36,200 bases of DNA from Chloroflexota bacterium. GTDB taxonomy: Bacteria; Chloroflexota; Limnocylindria; Limnocylindrales; CSP1-4. The notes beneath the pieces were generated by a model. The model was given only the letters and a program-made list of their open reading frames with translations, was not told where the DNA came from and searched no databases. How positions within the stretch are numbered: position 1 is the first letter of the stretch; each line of letters opens with the position of its first letter. The DNA lies in NCBI GenBank assembly GCA_003141455.1, contig PLMA01000045.1, forward strand, positions 1 to 36,200. Reading direction: 5' to 3'. Shown here one piece after another: positions 7,871 to 16,040 of the stretch. A program made the position numbers and the translations under genes.

Positions 7871-8709
7871 GACTGTGGGGGCGTGCCCGGAAGTGGGCGG
7901 ATGACGTCGAGAGCGGCCCGGAGACCAAGGCGGCGGGCAGGCGGCGCAAAGATCGGGGTCGCAGCCGGTTGGTCTCCGGGGTGCTCATGGTCCTGACTCT
8001 AGCCATTTTCACCGAGCGCGGCCGAGGTGCCGTACGGTCGGTCGCGCGGTGGCTGGACGCCAGAGTCGATGGCTTCTCCGCGCCGGAATCGCGGACCTAC
8101 TCCCACTTCTTCGCACCGGTCTTTGGACGCCTATATCGGGGAGTGGCCAGGGACGTGATAGCCGAGCTGGAGGCACGCGGCCGGACGAGCAAGGCCACGA
8201 TCGTCGAACTCGGCTGCGGGCCGGGCGACCTCGCCCTGGAGCTGTCGCATCGGCTCCGTAGCTCACGGGTGGTGGGCCTGGACCTCTCTCCGAGCATGAT
8301 GCAGCTGGCCAGCCGGCACGCCACGACGGACGGGCGGCTGCGGTTCATCGTCGGCAACGCGGAGGCGATGCCCTTCGCCGACCGGTCGGTCGATCTGGTG
8401 GTCTCGACCCTCAGCCTGCACCACTGGAAGAAGCCGGCCGCCGTCTTCGCGGAGGTCTCGCGGGTACTGCGGCCGGGCGGAGTGGCTCTGATCTACGACA
8501 TCAGTATTCTCAGTCTGAGGACGTCGGAACTGGAGACCATCGCCCGCGAAGTCGGGCTCGATCCGGACGACCTGCAACGCGAGCGCGTGAAGGGCGGATT
8601 CGGGGCGAGACTGTTCGTTCGCTTCAGGCTCGAAGGACCGGAGATCGAAGACGCTAGGGGGGGGCTGACGGGACCGCCTGGGTTCTGCGGGGCCGGCCGG
8701 CCATGCTAG
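7867..8709 (+). CDS. Class I SAM-dependent methyltransferase
   Basis: The 280-residue product starts MRLWGRARKW at an ATG overlapping the deacetylase stop, so the pair is translationally coupled. A hydrophobic stretch at ~41-55 (VSGVLMVLTLAIF) may bind it to the membrane. The methyltransferase core follows: motif I IVELGCGPGDLALEL, VVGLDLSPSMMQLA, then NAEAMPFADRSVDLVVSTLSLHHW and EVSRVLRPGG. This is the UbiE/type 11 pattern of small-molecule or lipid methyltransferases. The substrate is unknown. A run of eight G at 8657-8664 lies close to the 3' end, so the last ~15 residues could be wrong if that run was miscalled. Confidence 0.85.
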   Translation: MRLWGRARKWADDVESGPETKAAGRRRKDRGRSRLVSGVLMVLTLAIFTERGRGAVRSVARWLDARVDGFSAPESRTYSHFFAPVFGRLYRGVARDVIAELEARGRTSKATIVELGCGPGDLALELSHRLRSSRVVGLDLSPSMMQLASRHATTDGRLRFIVGNAEAMPFADRSVDLVVSTLSLHHWKKPAAVFAEVSRVLRPGGVALIYDISILSLRTSELETIAREVGLDPDDLQRERVKGGFGARLFVRFRLEGPEIEDARGGLTGPPGFCGAGRPC

Positions 8710-8712
8710 AAT
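8704..8712 (+). promoter_or_regulatory. Extended -10 promoter before tRNA-Ser(GCU)
   Basis: TGCTAGAAT (8704-8712) is TGn followed by TAGAAT, a 5/6 match to the -10 consensus. It would start transcription near 8719, 13 bases before the tRNA. It overlaps the end of the methyltransferase gene. No clear -35 is present. Confidence 0.4.
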
Positions 8713-8731
8713 CCCGGCCGCTGTGGCTCCA

Positions 8732-8824
8732 GGAGAGGTCGCATAGCTGGTCTAGTGCAGCGGTTTGCTAAACCGCCAGGTGGGGTAACCTGCCTCGAGG
8801 GTTCGAATCCCTCCCTCTCCGCCA
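8732..8824 (+). tRNA. tRNA-Ser(GCT), CCA encoded
   Basis: This is a 93-nt class II tRNA with acceptor GGAGAGG/CCTCTCC, discriminator G and encoded CCA. The anticodon loop is TTGCTAA (anticodon GCT, reading AGC/AGU). It has a long variable arm and a T-loop GGTTCGAATCC. tRNA-Arg follows 28 nt downstream on the same strand. Confidence 0.96.
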
Positions 8825-8852
8825 GTCCTTCCGCATTGAGTCACAGCCGCGC

Positions 8853-8928
8853 GCGCCCGTAGCTCAGTGGATAGAGCGCCAGGTTGCGGACCTGGAGGTC
8901 GTGGGTTCGAGTCCCGCCGGGCGCGCCA
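8853..8928 (+). tRNA. tRNA-Arg(GCG), with G rather than A at position 34
   Basis: This is a 76-nt tRNA with acceptor GCGCCCG/CGGGCGC, discriminator G and encoded CCA. The anticodon stem is CCAGG/CCTGG around the loop TTGCGGA, giving anticodon GCG at 8886-8888. Most bacteria read CGU/CGC/CGA with tRNA-Arg(ACG), whose A34 becomes inosine through TadA. A GCG anticodon needs no deamination and would read only CGC and CGU. See the TadA-like gene at 5238-5717. Confidence 0.95.
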
Positions 8929-8945
8929 GACTTCCCGGATTCTAT

Positions 8946-8974
8946 TTGACACCGGCCCTTGCGCCCGGTACTGT
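8946..8974 (+). promoter_or_regulatory. Promoter of the aro (shikimate) operon
   Basis: A perfect -35 TTGACA (8946-8951) and TACTGT (8969-8974; T, A and final T match) are separated by 17 nt. The predicted start (~8980-8982) is only about five bases before the ATG of the leader peptide, so the leader ORF would be essentially leaderless. Confidence 0.65.
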
Positions 8975-8985
8975 CGCGAGCACCA

Positions 8986-9024
8986 ATGGAACGCATCTTC
9001 TTCTTTTATCGCTACCCGGCATGA
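8986..9024 (+). CDS. Phe/Tyr-rich leader peptide MERIFFFYRYPA of the aro operon
   Basis: This 12-codon ORF has three consecutive Phe codons and two Tyr codons (FFFYRY) and ends in TGA at 9022-9024. The layout matches ribosome-mediated attenuators such as pheL: promoter, tiny ORF loaded with the regulated amino acids, then an intrinsic terminator and the biosynthetic gene. The first structural gene, DAHP synthase, makes the precursor of Phe and Tyr. The predicted logic is that scarce Phe-tRNA or Tyr-tRNA stalls the ribosome in the leader and lets transcription pass the terminator at 9071-9096. No strong Shine-Dalgarno is seen; the ATG is within a few bases of the predicted transcript start. 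Confidence 0.75.
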   Translation: MERIFFFYRYPA

Positions 9025-9070
9025 CCGTTCCCGGAGCCTAGGCCCGGGATCGCGGGTCGTGCCGGGTGCA

Positions 9071-9096
9071 AGCAGAGGCAACGCCTCTGCTTTTTT
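9071..9096 (+). terminator. Attenuator: intrinsic terminator in the aro operon leader
   Basis: GCAGAGGC (9072-9079), loop AAC, GCCTCTGC (9083-9090), then six T: a textbook Rho-independent terminator about 90 nt upstream of the first aro gene. A competing pairing is visible upstream. ACCCGGCA (9014-9021, overlapping the last leader codons) is complementary to TGCCGGGT (9060-9067), just before the terminator stem. I cannot resolve a single antiterminator helix by eye. Confidence 0.85.
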
Positions 9097-9149
9097 GTTG
9101 CCCGACCAAAACCCCGACTCCGGCAAACGGAGCTAGCCGACAGGCCCCC

Positions 9150-9168
9150 AGCCAACCGTCGGTTGGCT
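9150..9168 (+). other. Perfect hairpin directly upstream of the DAHP synthase ribosome-binding site
   Basis: AGCCAACC (9150-9157), loop GTC, GGTTGGCT (9161-9168): an 8-bp perfect stem that ends five bases before the Shine-Dalgarno AGGAGG (9173-9178). It may protect the processed mRNA end or tune translation. No T-tract follows, so it is not a terminator. Confidence 0.7.
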
Positions 9169-9186
9169 AACCAGGAGGACCGCCAG

Positions 9187-10263
9187 TTGATCATCGTGAT
9201 GTCCGCAGGCGCGACAGAACAGGATGCCGACGCAGTCCGGAGCCAGATTCGAGCGCACGGACTGAGCCCGCACGACAATGTCGGCACCCAGCGTGTGGTG
9301 ATCGCGGTATTGGGTGACGTAGCTCCAGTACGAGAGCATCTGATGAGCAAGCTGAATGCGATGAGCGGAATCCAATCGGTGACGCAGATCAGCCGGCCCT
9401 ACAAGCTGGCGTCGCGCGAGTCCCATCTCGAGGACACCGTCATCGAGGTCCGCGGCACCAAGATCGGCAACGGGACGCTCACGATCATGGCCGGGCCTTG
9501 CTCCGTCGAGAGCCGGGAAATGATGCTCGAGACCGCCAGGGCGGTTGCGAAGGCAGGAGCCACCATCCTGCGCGGCGGGGCATACAAGCCTCGCACGAGC
9601 CCGTACAGCTTCCAGGGTCTTGGGTTGGAGGGGCTGCAATACCTGGCCGAGGCGCGCCAGGCCACCGGCCTGCCGGTCATCACCGAGGTCATGGAGCCGA
9701 GCCTGGTCGACGTCGTCGCCGAGCACGCGGACATCCTCCAGGTGGGCACCCGCAACATGCAGAACTACTCGCTGCTGACCGCGGTGGGCAAGGCCGGCAA
9801 GCCGGTCATGCTCAAGCGCGGTTACGGGGCCACGATCGAAGAGTGGCTGATGGCAGCCGAATACATCATCTCGTCGGGCCAGCCGGAAGTGATCCTATGC
9901 GAGCGCGGCATCCGGACCTTCGAGACGTACACGCGCAACACGCTCGACCTGACGGCCGTGCCTCTGCTGCACCACCTGACCCACCTGCCCGTCATCGTCG
10001 ACCCGTCCCACGCCACAGGCAAGCGCTGGCTGGTGCGGCCGATGGCCCTGGCCGCGGTCGCCGCAGGCGCCGACGGGATCATGGTGGAGGTCCATCCCAA
10101 CCCGGACGAGGCCCTCTCCGACGGGGAGCAGTCGCTCACCTTCGACCAGTTCGCGGACATGGCCGGCGCGCTGCGCCACATCCACGACGAGGTCCGAACC
10201 CTCATCAAGGACCCCTACGTCAGCGACGGGCCGATCACGGTCGGCGGCGACAGCAAGCACTGA
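9187..10263 (+). CDS. aroF: 3-deoxy-7-phosphoheptulonate (DAHP) synthase, type I-beta with N-terminal regulatory domain
   Basis: This enzyme condenses PEP and erythrose-4-phosphate, the first committed step to aromatic amino acids. The 358-residue product begins [17 protein letters not shown], a ~70-residue ferredoxin/ACT-like domain of the Thermotoga-type enzyme, which in that family mediates Tyr/Phe feedback. The barrel follows: [26 protein letters not shown] (PEP and metal site), [17 protein letters not shown] and [11 protein letters not shown] chose the TTG at 9187 because AGGAGG lies eight bases upstream and family members start MIIVM; the frame is open to an earlier TTG at 9163. It is first in the operon, behind the Phe/Tyr leader and terminator. 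Confidence 0.95.
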   Translation: MIIVMSAGATEQDADAVRSQIRAHGLSPHDNVGTQRVVIAVLGDVAPVREHLMSKLNAMSGIQSVTQISRPYKLASRESHLEDTVIEVRGTKIGNGTLTIMAGPCSVESREMMLETARAVAKAGATILRGGAYKPRTSPYSFQGLGLEGLQYLAEARQATGLPVITEVMEPSLVDVVAEHADILQVGTRNMQNYSLLTAVGKAGKPVMLKRGYGATIEEWLMAAEYIISSGQPEVILCERGIRTFETYTRNTLDLTAVPLLHHLTHLPVIVDPSHATGKRWLVRPMALAAVAAGADGIMVEVHPNPDEALSDGEQSLTFDQFADMAGALRHIHDEVRTLIKDPYVSDGPITVGGDSKH

Positions 10264-10268
10264 TCGTC

Positions 10269-11678
10269 ATGAGTGCGCCGCCGCTCCCTGTGGAGCTTTC
10301 CCGCTCGGTCCTGCCGGCCGCGCGCCTGCGCGGAGAGCCCCGGCTGCCCGGCGACAAGTCGATCTCGCACCGGGCGCTGCTGCTGGCTGCACTGGCCGAG
10401 GGCGAGAGCATGGTGAGCGGCGCCGGCGACGGCATGGACGTCCAGGCCACCGCCGCGATCCTCGCGGCGCTCGGGGCGGCTGTTGACCGGGTCCGCGAGG
10501 ACGGCCCGAACGTGGACTACCGGGTCGTCTCGCCGGGCGCCGACGGGCTCCACGAGCCCGGCGGAGTGCTGGATTGCCGCAACTCGGGGACGAGCCTTCG
10601 GCTCTGTTCAGGTGCGCTCGCGGGCCTGCCATTCTTCAGCATCCTGGACGGCGACGTTTCGTTGCGGAGCCGTCCGGTGGCCCGTATCATCGAACCGCTG
10701 CGCTTGATGGGCGCGGCTTTATATGCGCGCCGTTCCGACACCCTTCCTCCGCTGGTCGTCATCGGTAGTCCTCGGCTAACCGCCATCGACTTCTCGACCC
10801 GCGTGCCGAGCGCCCAGGTCAAATCGGCGATCCTGCTGGCGGGCCTGCGCGCGGAGGGGCGGACGACGGTGCGCGAGGCGGTCGCCACGCGAGACCACAC
10901 CGAGCGCATGCTCCGATCGCGCGGCATCGACGTCCGGCGTGAGCCGGCGGCGAGTACGGGAGGAGGCCCTGTGGCCTGGACTCTGGATGGTGGCGCGCGA
11001 CTTCGGCCGCTCGACGAACGAGTCCCGGCCGATCCGTCCGCCGCGGCCTTCTGGCTGGTGGCCGGCGCGATCCATCCCGACGCGGACCTCACGCTGCGTG
11101 CGGTCGGGGTGAACCCGACGCGGCGGGCGGCGATCGACATCCTGGTTCGAATGGGCGCTCGGATCGACGAAACGGCACTCGGCGCGGCCACGGTCGGTGG
11201 GTCGGCCACGGCCGGCGGGGCGGCCACGGCCGGTGGGGCGGCCGACGTCGGAGAGCCGCTGGCGGACCTGACCGTACGCTCGAGCGAGCTGCGCGCCGTC
11301 GACCTGGGTCCCGCGGAGGTCGCCTCCGCCATCGACGAGATACCGATCCTGTGCCTGGCCGCCACCCAGGCTCGCGGCCGGACCACCATCCGAGGCGCCG
11401 GAGAGCTACGCAACAAGGAGTCGGACAGGATCGCCGGCGTTGCCGGCGGCCTGCGGGCCCTGGGGGCGCGGATCTCCGTGAAAGGCGACGACATCATCAT
11501 AGAAGGACCCACTCCATTGGTCGGGTCGGAAACTCAAACCCTGGACGACCACCGGCTGGCGATGACCTTCGCAGTCGCCGGCCTCATCGCTTCGGGCTCG
11601 ACGACGATCGACCGTGCCGAAAGCGCGGCCGTCTCGTACCCGAGCTTCTTCCTCGAACTGGAAAGGCTGCGAGCATGA
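10269..11678 (+). CDS. aroA: 3-phosphoshikimate 1-carboxyvinyltransferase (EPSP synthase)
   Basis: AroA transfers enolpyruvate from PEP to shikimate-3-phosphate. The product (469 aa; typical ~430) shows PGDKSISHRALLLAALAEG, CRNSGTSLRL, SRPVARIIEPLRLMGA, PSAQVKSAILLAGLRAEG, ADPSAAAFWLVAGA, GELRNKESDRI and DDHRLAMTFAVAGL, so both domains are complete. The extra length includes a Gly/Ala/Thr repeat (residues ~305-325), encoded by three 18-bp tandem copies in the C-terminal half. The ATG at 10269 lies five bases after the DAHP synthase stop, and the stop overlaps aroE as ATGA. Confidence 0.97.
   Translation: MSAPPLPVELSRSVLPAARLRGEPRLPGDKSISHRALLLAALAEGESMVSGAGDGMDVQATAAILAALGAAVDRVREDGPNVDYRVVSPGADGLHEPGGVLDCRNSGTSLRLCSGALAGLPFFSILDGDVSLRSRPVARIIEPLRLMGAALYARRSDTLPPLVVIGSPRLTAIDFSTRVPSAQVKSAILLAGLRAEGRTTVREAVATRDHTERMLRSRGIDVRREPAASTGGGPVAWTLDGGARLRPLDERVPADPSAAAFWLVAGAIHPDADLTLRAVGVNPTRRAAIDILVRMGARIDETALGAATVGGSATAGGAATAGGAADVGEPLADLTVRSSELRAVDLGPAEVASAIDEIPILCLAATQARGRTTIRGAGELRNKESDRIAGVAGGLRALGARISVKGDDIIIEGPTPLVGSETQTLDDHRLAMTFAVAGLIASGSTTIDRAESAAVSYPSFFLELERLRA
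11187..11240 (+). repeat. 18-bp in-frame tandem repeat inside aroA, three copies
   Basis: Three copies of an 18-bp unit close to GCCACGGCCGGYGGGGCG encode (A-T-x-G-G-x)3, a flexible insertion between conserved EPSP-synthase blocks. Multiples of three keep the frame. Slippage expansion is the simplest origin. Confidence 0.85.
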
Positions 11679-12601
11679 CCAACCGCGTCGTCCTGATCGG
11701 CCACCCGGTCGCCCATTCCTTCTCGGGCGCCATGCAGCAGGCTGCCTTCGACGCAGCCGGCATCGACGCCCGATACGAGCTGTGGGACCGGCGGCAGATC
11801 GACCTCGCTGCCGCAGTCGCCGAGCTTCGTGGCGACGAGTTCCTGGGAGCGAACGTCACCGTCCCGCACAAGGAGCATGTCGTCCCGCTCGTCGATCGGC
11901 TGACCGAAGACGCGCAGGCCACGGGCGCGGTGAACGTCATCTCGCGCGAAGGCAAGAAGCTGATCGGCCACAACACCGACGTGCCGGGCTTCAAGGCCGC
12001 GCTGGACAAGCTGGTGGGACGCCAGAAGATGCCCCGTAACGCAGTCGTTCTCGGGGCCGGCGGCGCCGCGCGAGCCGTGTTGTTCTCCCTAATCACCGAG
12101 GGTTTCCAGCGGGTCGTCATCTTCAACCGCCACCTCCACAAAGGAGAGGCGCTCGTCCGGCACTACGGCCGAAGCGCTTCCCACATGGACCTGCGCGCCA
12201 TGCCATGGCACGAGTCCGTCCTGGAGGCCGAGCTGGCCAAGACGAAGCTGCTCGTGAATGCCACGTCCGTGGGCCTGACACCGGGCGAGACGCCGATCCC
12301 GGCGGAGCTGCTGCCTCCGGACCTGCTCGTGATGGATCTCGTCTACAACCCACCCCAATCGCAACTCCTCAAGGACGCGGCGGCCGCCCGCTGCGTCGTC
12401 ATGAACGGCGAGCAGATGCTCCTCCAGCAGGGCGCGCTTTCGTTCGAGCTGTGGACGGGCAAGGCTGCCCCGATCGAAGTCATGCAGGCCGAGCTCGACC
12501 GCGCCCGCGAGCAGGGTCTCGTCGGCGAACCCATCGACATGGGGCCAGCAGACGGGACGGGGGCGGCCGAGCCCGACCAGACCCCCACCCCCGCGGCTTG
12601 A
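11675..12601 (+). CDS. aroE: Shikimate 5-dehydrogenase
   Basis: AroE reduces 3-dehydroshikimate to shikimate with NADPH. The 308-residue product shows the substrate motif [15 protein letters not shown], the catalytic Lys in [28 protein letters not shown], the dinucleotide loop [33 protein letters not shown] and [18 protein letters not shown]. The final ~35 residues are an acidic/Pro-rich tail beyond the usual end. The ATG overlaps the aroA stop (ATGA), implying translational coupling. Confidence 0.97.
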   Translation: MTNRVVLIGHPVAHSFSGAMQQAAFDAAGIDARYELWDRRQIDLAAAVAELRGDEFLGANVTVPHKEHVVPLVDRLTEDAQATGAVNVISREGKKLIGHNTDVPGFKAALDKLVGRQKMPRNAVVLGAGGAARAVLFSLITEGFQRVVIFNRHLHKGEALVRHYGRSASHMDLRAMPWHESVLEAELAKTKLLVNATSVGLTPGETPIPAELLPPDLLVMDLVYNPPQSQLLKDAAAARCVVMNGEQMLLQQGALSFELWTGKAAPIEVMQAELDRAREQGLVGEPIDMGPADGTGAAEPDQTPTPAA

Positions 12602-12614
12602 GCGGGATAGGACC

Positions 12615-13904
12615 GTGGGTCGCCTCCGTTTCCTGACAGCCGGGGAGTCGCACGGGCCTGCCCTGGCGGCGACCGTCGAAGGGATCCCTGCCGGCCTGCC
12701 GCTCGTTGCGGAGCAGATCGCCGCGGATCTGGCCCGTCGCCAGCGCGGCTACGGCCGTGGGGCCCGCAGCACTTCCATTGAGCAGGATCGGGCCGAGATT
12801 CTGTCCGGAGTCCGCCACGGCCTGACCCTGGGCTCACCGATCCTGCTTCTGATACGCAACCGCGACTGGGAGAACTGGACGCGCGTGATGCAGGTCGAGC
12901 CGCTCTCCGAGGTCGAGGCGGGCGAGCTGGCCGCCCTGGCTGCGGCGGGCGACAAGAAAGCCGCGCCGATCACGCGCCTGCGGGCCGGGCACGCCGACCT
13001 GGCCGGCGCCGCCAAGTACGGCTTCGACGACGTGCGCAACGTCCTGGAACGAGCCTCGGCGCGCGAGACGGCGGCGAGGGTCGCGGCCGGTGCCGTGGCG
13101 CGGGCGCTGCTGTCCGCACTCGGCATCGACGTCTGGTCGTACACGACCGAGATCGGGGGCGTGGCGCTGGATCCGGCCGCCGCCACGCGGACCCGCGAAC
13201 AGACGGAGGCAAGCCCGCTGCGCTGCCCGGACGCCGTCGCCGAGGAACGGATGATCGCCCGCATCGACGAGGCTCGGAGCGCCGGCGACACCGTCGGCGG
13301 CATCTTCGAGGTCGTGGCTCGGGGCGTCCCCATGGGCCTGGGAAGCTATGTCCACTGGGATCGCCGGCTGGACGGCGCCCTGGCCGGCGCCGTGATGAGC
13401 ATCCCGATCGTCAAGGGTGTGGAGTTCGGGCTCGGGTTCGAGCAGACGCGCCGATTCGGCTCGGCGGTGATGGACGTCATCGACGGCCGCGATCCTCAGG
13501 GTGGGTGGCTGCGTCGAAGCAACAACGCCGGCGGCCTGGAGGGTGGCATCAGCAACGGCCAGCCGATCGTGATTCGCGGCGCGGTCAAGCCCATCTCCAC
13601 TCTTCCCCGCCCCCTACCGTCCGCGGATTTGCTGACCGGCCAGCCCGTTGAGAAGGCCCACTACGAACGCAGCGACATCAGCGTCGTGCCGGCCGCCGGA
13701 GTGGTGGCCGAGGCCATGGCCTGCCTGACTCTGGCGGACTTTGCCCTGGAGAAGTTCGGCGGCGATTCTCTGTCCGAGTTGCTGGACAATGCCGCCCGCT
13801 TCCGGGAGCGGACCGCCCATGCCCCCTCGGCGCCGTCCGAGAACGCTCCGCGCCGACAAGCCGGCGGCGAAGCTGAAGACGTCATCCCGGCGGAGAGCGA
13901 GTAG
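12615..13904 (+). CDS. aroC: Chorismate synthase
   Basis: AroC converts EPSP to chorismate using reduced FMN. The product (429 aa) starts at a GTG with [23 protein letters not shown]. It shows the family motifs [15 protein letters not shown], the [38 protein letters not shown] region (signature 2), [29 protein letters not shown], and the C-terminal [15 protein letters not shown] with [12 protein letters not shown]. The last ~35 residues are a charged extension. GGGATAGG precedes the GTG. It lies 13 bases after aroE. Confidence 0.97.
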   Translation: MGRLRFLTAGESHGPALAATVEGIPAGLPLVAEQIAADLARRQRGYGRGARSTSIEQDRAEILSGVRHGLTLGSPILLLIRNRDWENWTRVMQVEPLSEVEAGELAALAAAGDKKAAPITRLRAGHADLAGAAKYGFDDVRNVLERASARETAARVAAGAVARALLSALGIDVWSYTTEIGGVALDPAAATRTREQTEASPLRCPDAVAEERMIARIDEARSAGDTVGGIFEVVARGVPMGLGSYVHWDRRLDGALAGAVMSIPIVKGVEFGLGFEQTRRFGSAVMDVIDGRDPQGGWLRRSNNAGGLEGGISNGQPIVIRGAVKPISTLPRPLPSADLLTGQPVEKAHYERSDISVVPAAGVVAEAMACLTLADFALEKFGGDSLSELLDNAARFRERTAHAPSAPSENAPRRQAGGEAEDVIPAESE

Positions 13905-13908
13905 CCTC

Positions 13909-15567
13909 ATGGACCTCGTCCTCGTCGGGCTACCAGGCAGCGGCAAGACCGCCGTCGGGCGCCGTCTGGCGAACCGCCACGGAGCCACGTTCGTCGACCT
14001 CGACGATCTCGTCGAGCGCCAGGCGGGCAGCCCCGTGACGGCCATCTTTGCCGCGGAGGGAGAGGCCGGCTTCCGCCGCCACGAGCGCGAGGCGGTGCTC
14101 TCTCTCGGACCGGCGGACCCGGAGCCGGACCTGCGCCGCGTCATCGCCACAGGCGGGGGCACCGTCATCGATCCCCGTAACCGCTGGCTGCTGTATCGCG
14201 GCCGCTTCCCCGTCTGGTTGGACGGCTCGCCCGAGATCCTGGCGAGCCGCCTGGGACGGAGCGCCAACGTGCGGCCCCTCATTGCCGGCAGCCAGCCGCT
14301 GGAAACTCTGCGCACACTGGCTGCCGAGCGGCACCGCTTCTATGCGCCGGCCCTGCGGCTCAGCGGCACATCCAATGTCGACGGGCTCGTCAAGGCCATC
14401 GAAGGCAGCATCGGCGATGGCCCGTCACCCGGTGTAACCGTCATGTCTGCCGAGACTCCGATCGGGCGCGTGGAGATCGGCCAGGGCATCGCGGCCACAT
14501 CCGTCGCCTCCGCTCTGACCCGCGCCGAAGCGAGCCGGGCCATCCTTCTGTCCGAGCCGAAAGCCTGGGACGTCGCCGGAGCTGGGATCGCCGCCGCGCT
14601 GACGGCAGACGGCTGGCCCGTCGAGCGCGTGCTCATGCCCCGAGGTGAGAACGCCAAGCGCCTGAGTGTCGTCGAGGAGACCTGCCGCGCCCTGGCCCGG
14701 CTGCACGTGGATCGCAAGGAGACGCTCGTCGCCATAGGCGGCGGGGCGCTGACCGATGCCGCCGGGCTGGTCGCCGCCATGTACCTGCGTGGCGTTCCCG
14801 TCGTACACGTCCCGACGACCCTCGTCGGCCAGATAGACGCGGCCCTGGGCGGCAAGACGGCCGTGGATCTGCCGGAGGGCAAGAACCTCGTCGGGGCGTT
14901 CCACCAGCCCGCGGCCTTCATCGCGGACGTGGCCTTCCTGGTCACGCTCCCGCCCAGGCAGCGCCGCGCGGCCCTCGGCGAGGTGGTCAAGATGGCCGTT
15001 CTCGGCGACGAGCGTCTGCTGGAGATCGTCGAGAGGGACGGCGAAGCCTTCGTCCGAGGTGCGGCGGCGCCGTTCGAGTCGGGTGCCGTGGCGGAGATGG
15101 TCGAGCGCTGCGTCTGGGCCAAGGTGGAAGTTGTAGTGGCGGACGAGCGCGAGTCCGGCCGGCGCATGATCCTGAACCTCGGCCACACCATCGGTCATGG
15201 CATCGAGGCCGCGGCCGGCTACAAGGCCATCCTTCACGGCGAGGCGGTGGCCTATGGGCTGCGCGGCGCCTTTGGAATCGCGCGCGCCATGGATCTCACG
15301 CCGGTTCAGCGGGCCGACCGGGTCAATTCGCTCCTGGACCGGCTGGGGCTCGGAGTGGAGCCGCCGGCGGTATCGCAAGATGGCGTTCGCGAGCGCATGG
15401 CCACCGACAAGAAGCACATCATGGGCCGCCTGAACTGGGTTCTGCCGACCGAGTCCGGGGTGGATATCCGGTCGGACGTGCCGGCGGATGCGGTTGCCGC
15501 CGGGTTGGTCGCCGCCCTCCGGCTGGTGCCCACCTCGGCCCGAACGGAGGCGACGGTTCTGCCATGA
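13909..15567 (+). CDS. aroKB: Bifunctional shikimate kinase / 3-dehydroquinate synthase (AroK-AroB fusion)
   Basis: One 552-residue polypeptide carries two shikimate-pathway enzymes. Residues 1-~170 are shikimate kinase: P-loop GLPGSGKTAVG (Lys13), VDLDD, ATGGGTV and the lid region RPLIAG. Residues ~181-552 are 3-dehydroquinate synthase: GEN, GGGALTDAAGLVAAMYLRG, VPTTLVGQIDAALGGKTAVD, GKNLVGAFHQP, GEVVKMAVLGD, LGHTIGHGIEAA and HGEAVAYG, including the zinc His residues. The two catalyse steps 5 and 2, so the fusion does not channel consecutive reactions. The ATG at 13909 is four bases after the aroC stop, and the end overlaps aroQ as ATGA. Confidence 0.96.
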   Translation: MDLVLVGLPGSGKTAVGRRLANRHGATFVDLDDLVERQAGSPVTAIFAAEGEAGFRRHEREAVLSLGPADPEPDLRRVIATGGGTVIDPRNRWLLYRGRFPVWLDGSPEILASRLGRSANVRPLIAGSQPLETLRTLAAERHRFYAPALRLSGTSNVDGLVKAIEGSIGDGPSPGVTVMSAETPIGRVEIGQGIAATSVASALTRAEASRAILLSEPKAWDVAGAGIAAALTADGWPVERVLMPRGENAKRLSVVEETCRALARLHVDRKETLVAIGGGALTDAAGLVAAMYLRGVPVVHVPTTLVGQIDAALGGKTAVDLPEGKNLVGAFHQPAAFIADVAFLVTLPPRQRRAALGEVVKMAVLGDERLLEIVERDGEAFVRGAAAPFESGAVAEMVERCVWAKVEVVVADERESGRRMILNLGHTIGHGIEAAAGYKAILHGEAVAYGLRGAFGIARAMDLTPVQRADRVNSLLDRLGLGVEPPAVSQDGVRERMATDKKHIMGRLNWVLPTESGVDIRSDVPADAVAAGLVAALRLVPTSARTEATVLP

Positions 15568-16040
15568 CTCGGGTCCTCGTCCTCAACGGCCCCAACCTCA
15601 ACCTGCTCGGCACGCGCGAGCCGGAGATCTACGGCGACACGACGCTGGCCGAGATCGAAGAAGGCCTCCGAGACCGCGGGCGTGAGCTCGGCCTGGAGGT
15701 CGAGACATTCCAGTCGAACCACGAGGGGGTCCTGATCGACCGGCTCCACCAGCGCGACTTCGACTGGGCGATCGTCAACGCGGGCGGGCTCACCCACACC
15801 AGCGTCGCGCTCCGGGACGCCCTCCTCGGCGTGGCCAGGCCCTTCGTCGAGGTCCACCTGTCCGACCCGAGCCGGCGCGAGCCGTTCCGGAACGTGAACT
15901 ACCTGCACGACATCGCCGCGGAGCAGATCGTGGGGCGGGGTGCCGCAGGCTACACGATGGCCCTCGAGCTCATTGCCCGTCGGGTCAGTAATCGCCGTCA
16001 CGGCGAACACGATCGAGCGGAGTCCGGCCGGCATGACTGA
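15564..16040 (+). CDS. aroQ: 3-dehydroquinate dehydratase, type II
   Basis: AroQ dehydrates 3-dehydroquinate to 3-dehydroshikimate. The 158-residue product has the type II pattern: LNGPNLNLLGTREPEIYGDTTL (catalytic Arg and Tyr), FQSNHEGVLIDRLH, IVNAGGLTHTSVALRDAL, VEVHLSDPSRREPFR (catalytic His) and GAAGYTMALELI. It is slightly longer than the usual ~145 aa, with a polar C-terminal tail. ATGA overlap with aroKB; its own last codons overlap the chorismate mutase start by eight bases. Confidence 0.97.
   Translation: MTRVLVLNGPNLNLLGTREPEIYGDTTLAEIEEGLRDRGRELGLEVETFQSNHEGVLIDRLHQRDFDWAIVNAGGLTHTSVALRDALLGVARPFVEVHLSDPSRREPFRNVNYLHDIAAEQIVGRGAAGYTMALELIARRVSNRRHGEHDRAESGRHD

Noticed and set aside
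8657-8664. Phase-variable G8 tract at the end of the methyltransferase gene
   Set aside because: The tract lies only ~15 codons from the stop, so a shift would change little of the protein. A single short run is weak evidence for phase variation.
9163-9186. Earlier TTG start for DAHP synthase at 9163
   Set aside because: It lies upstream of the AGGAGG and within a hairpin. The TTG at 9187 is correctly spaced and gives the family-typical MIIVM start.
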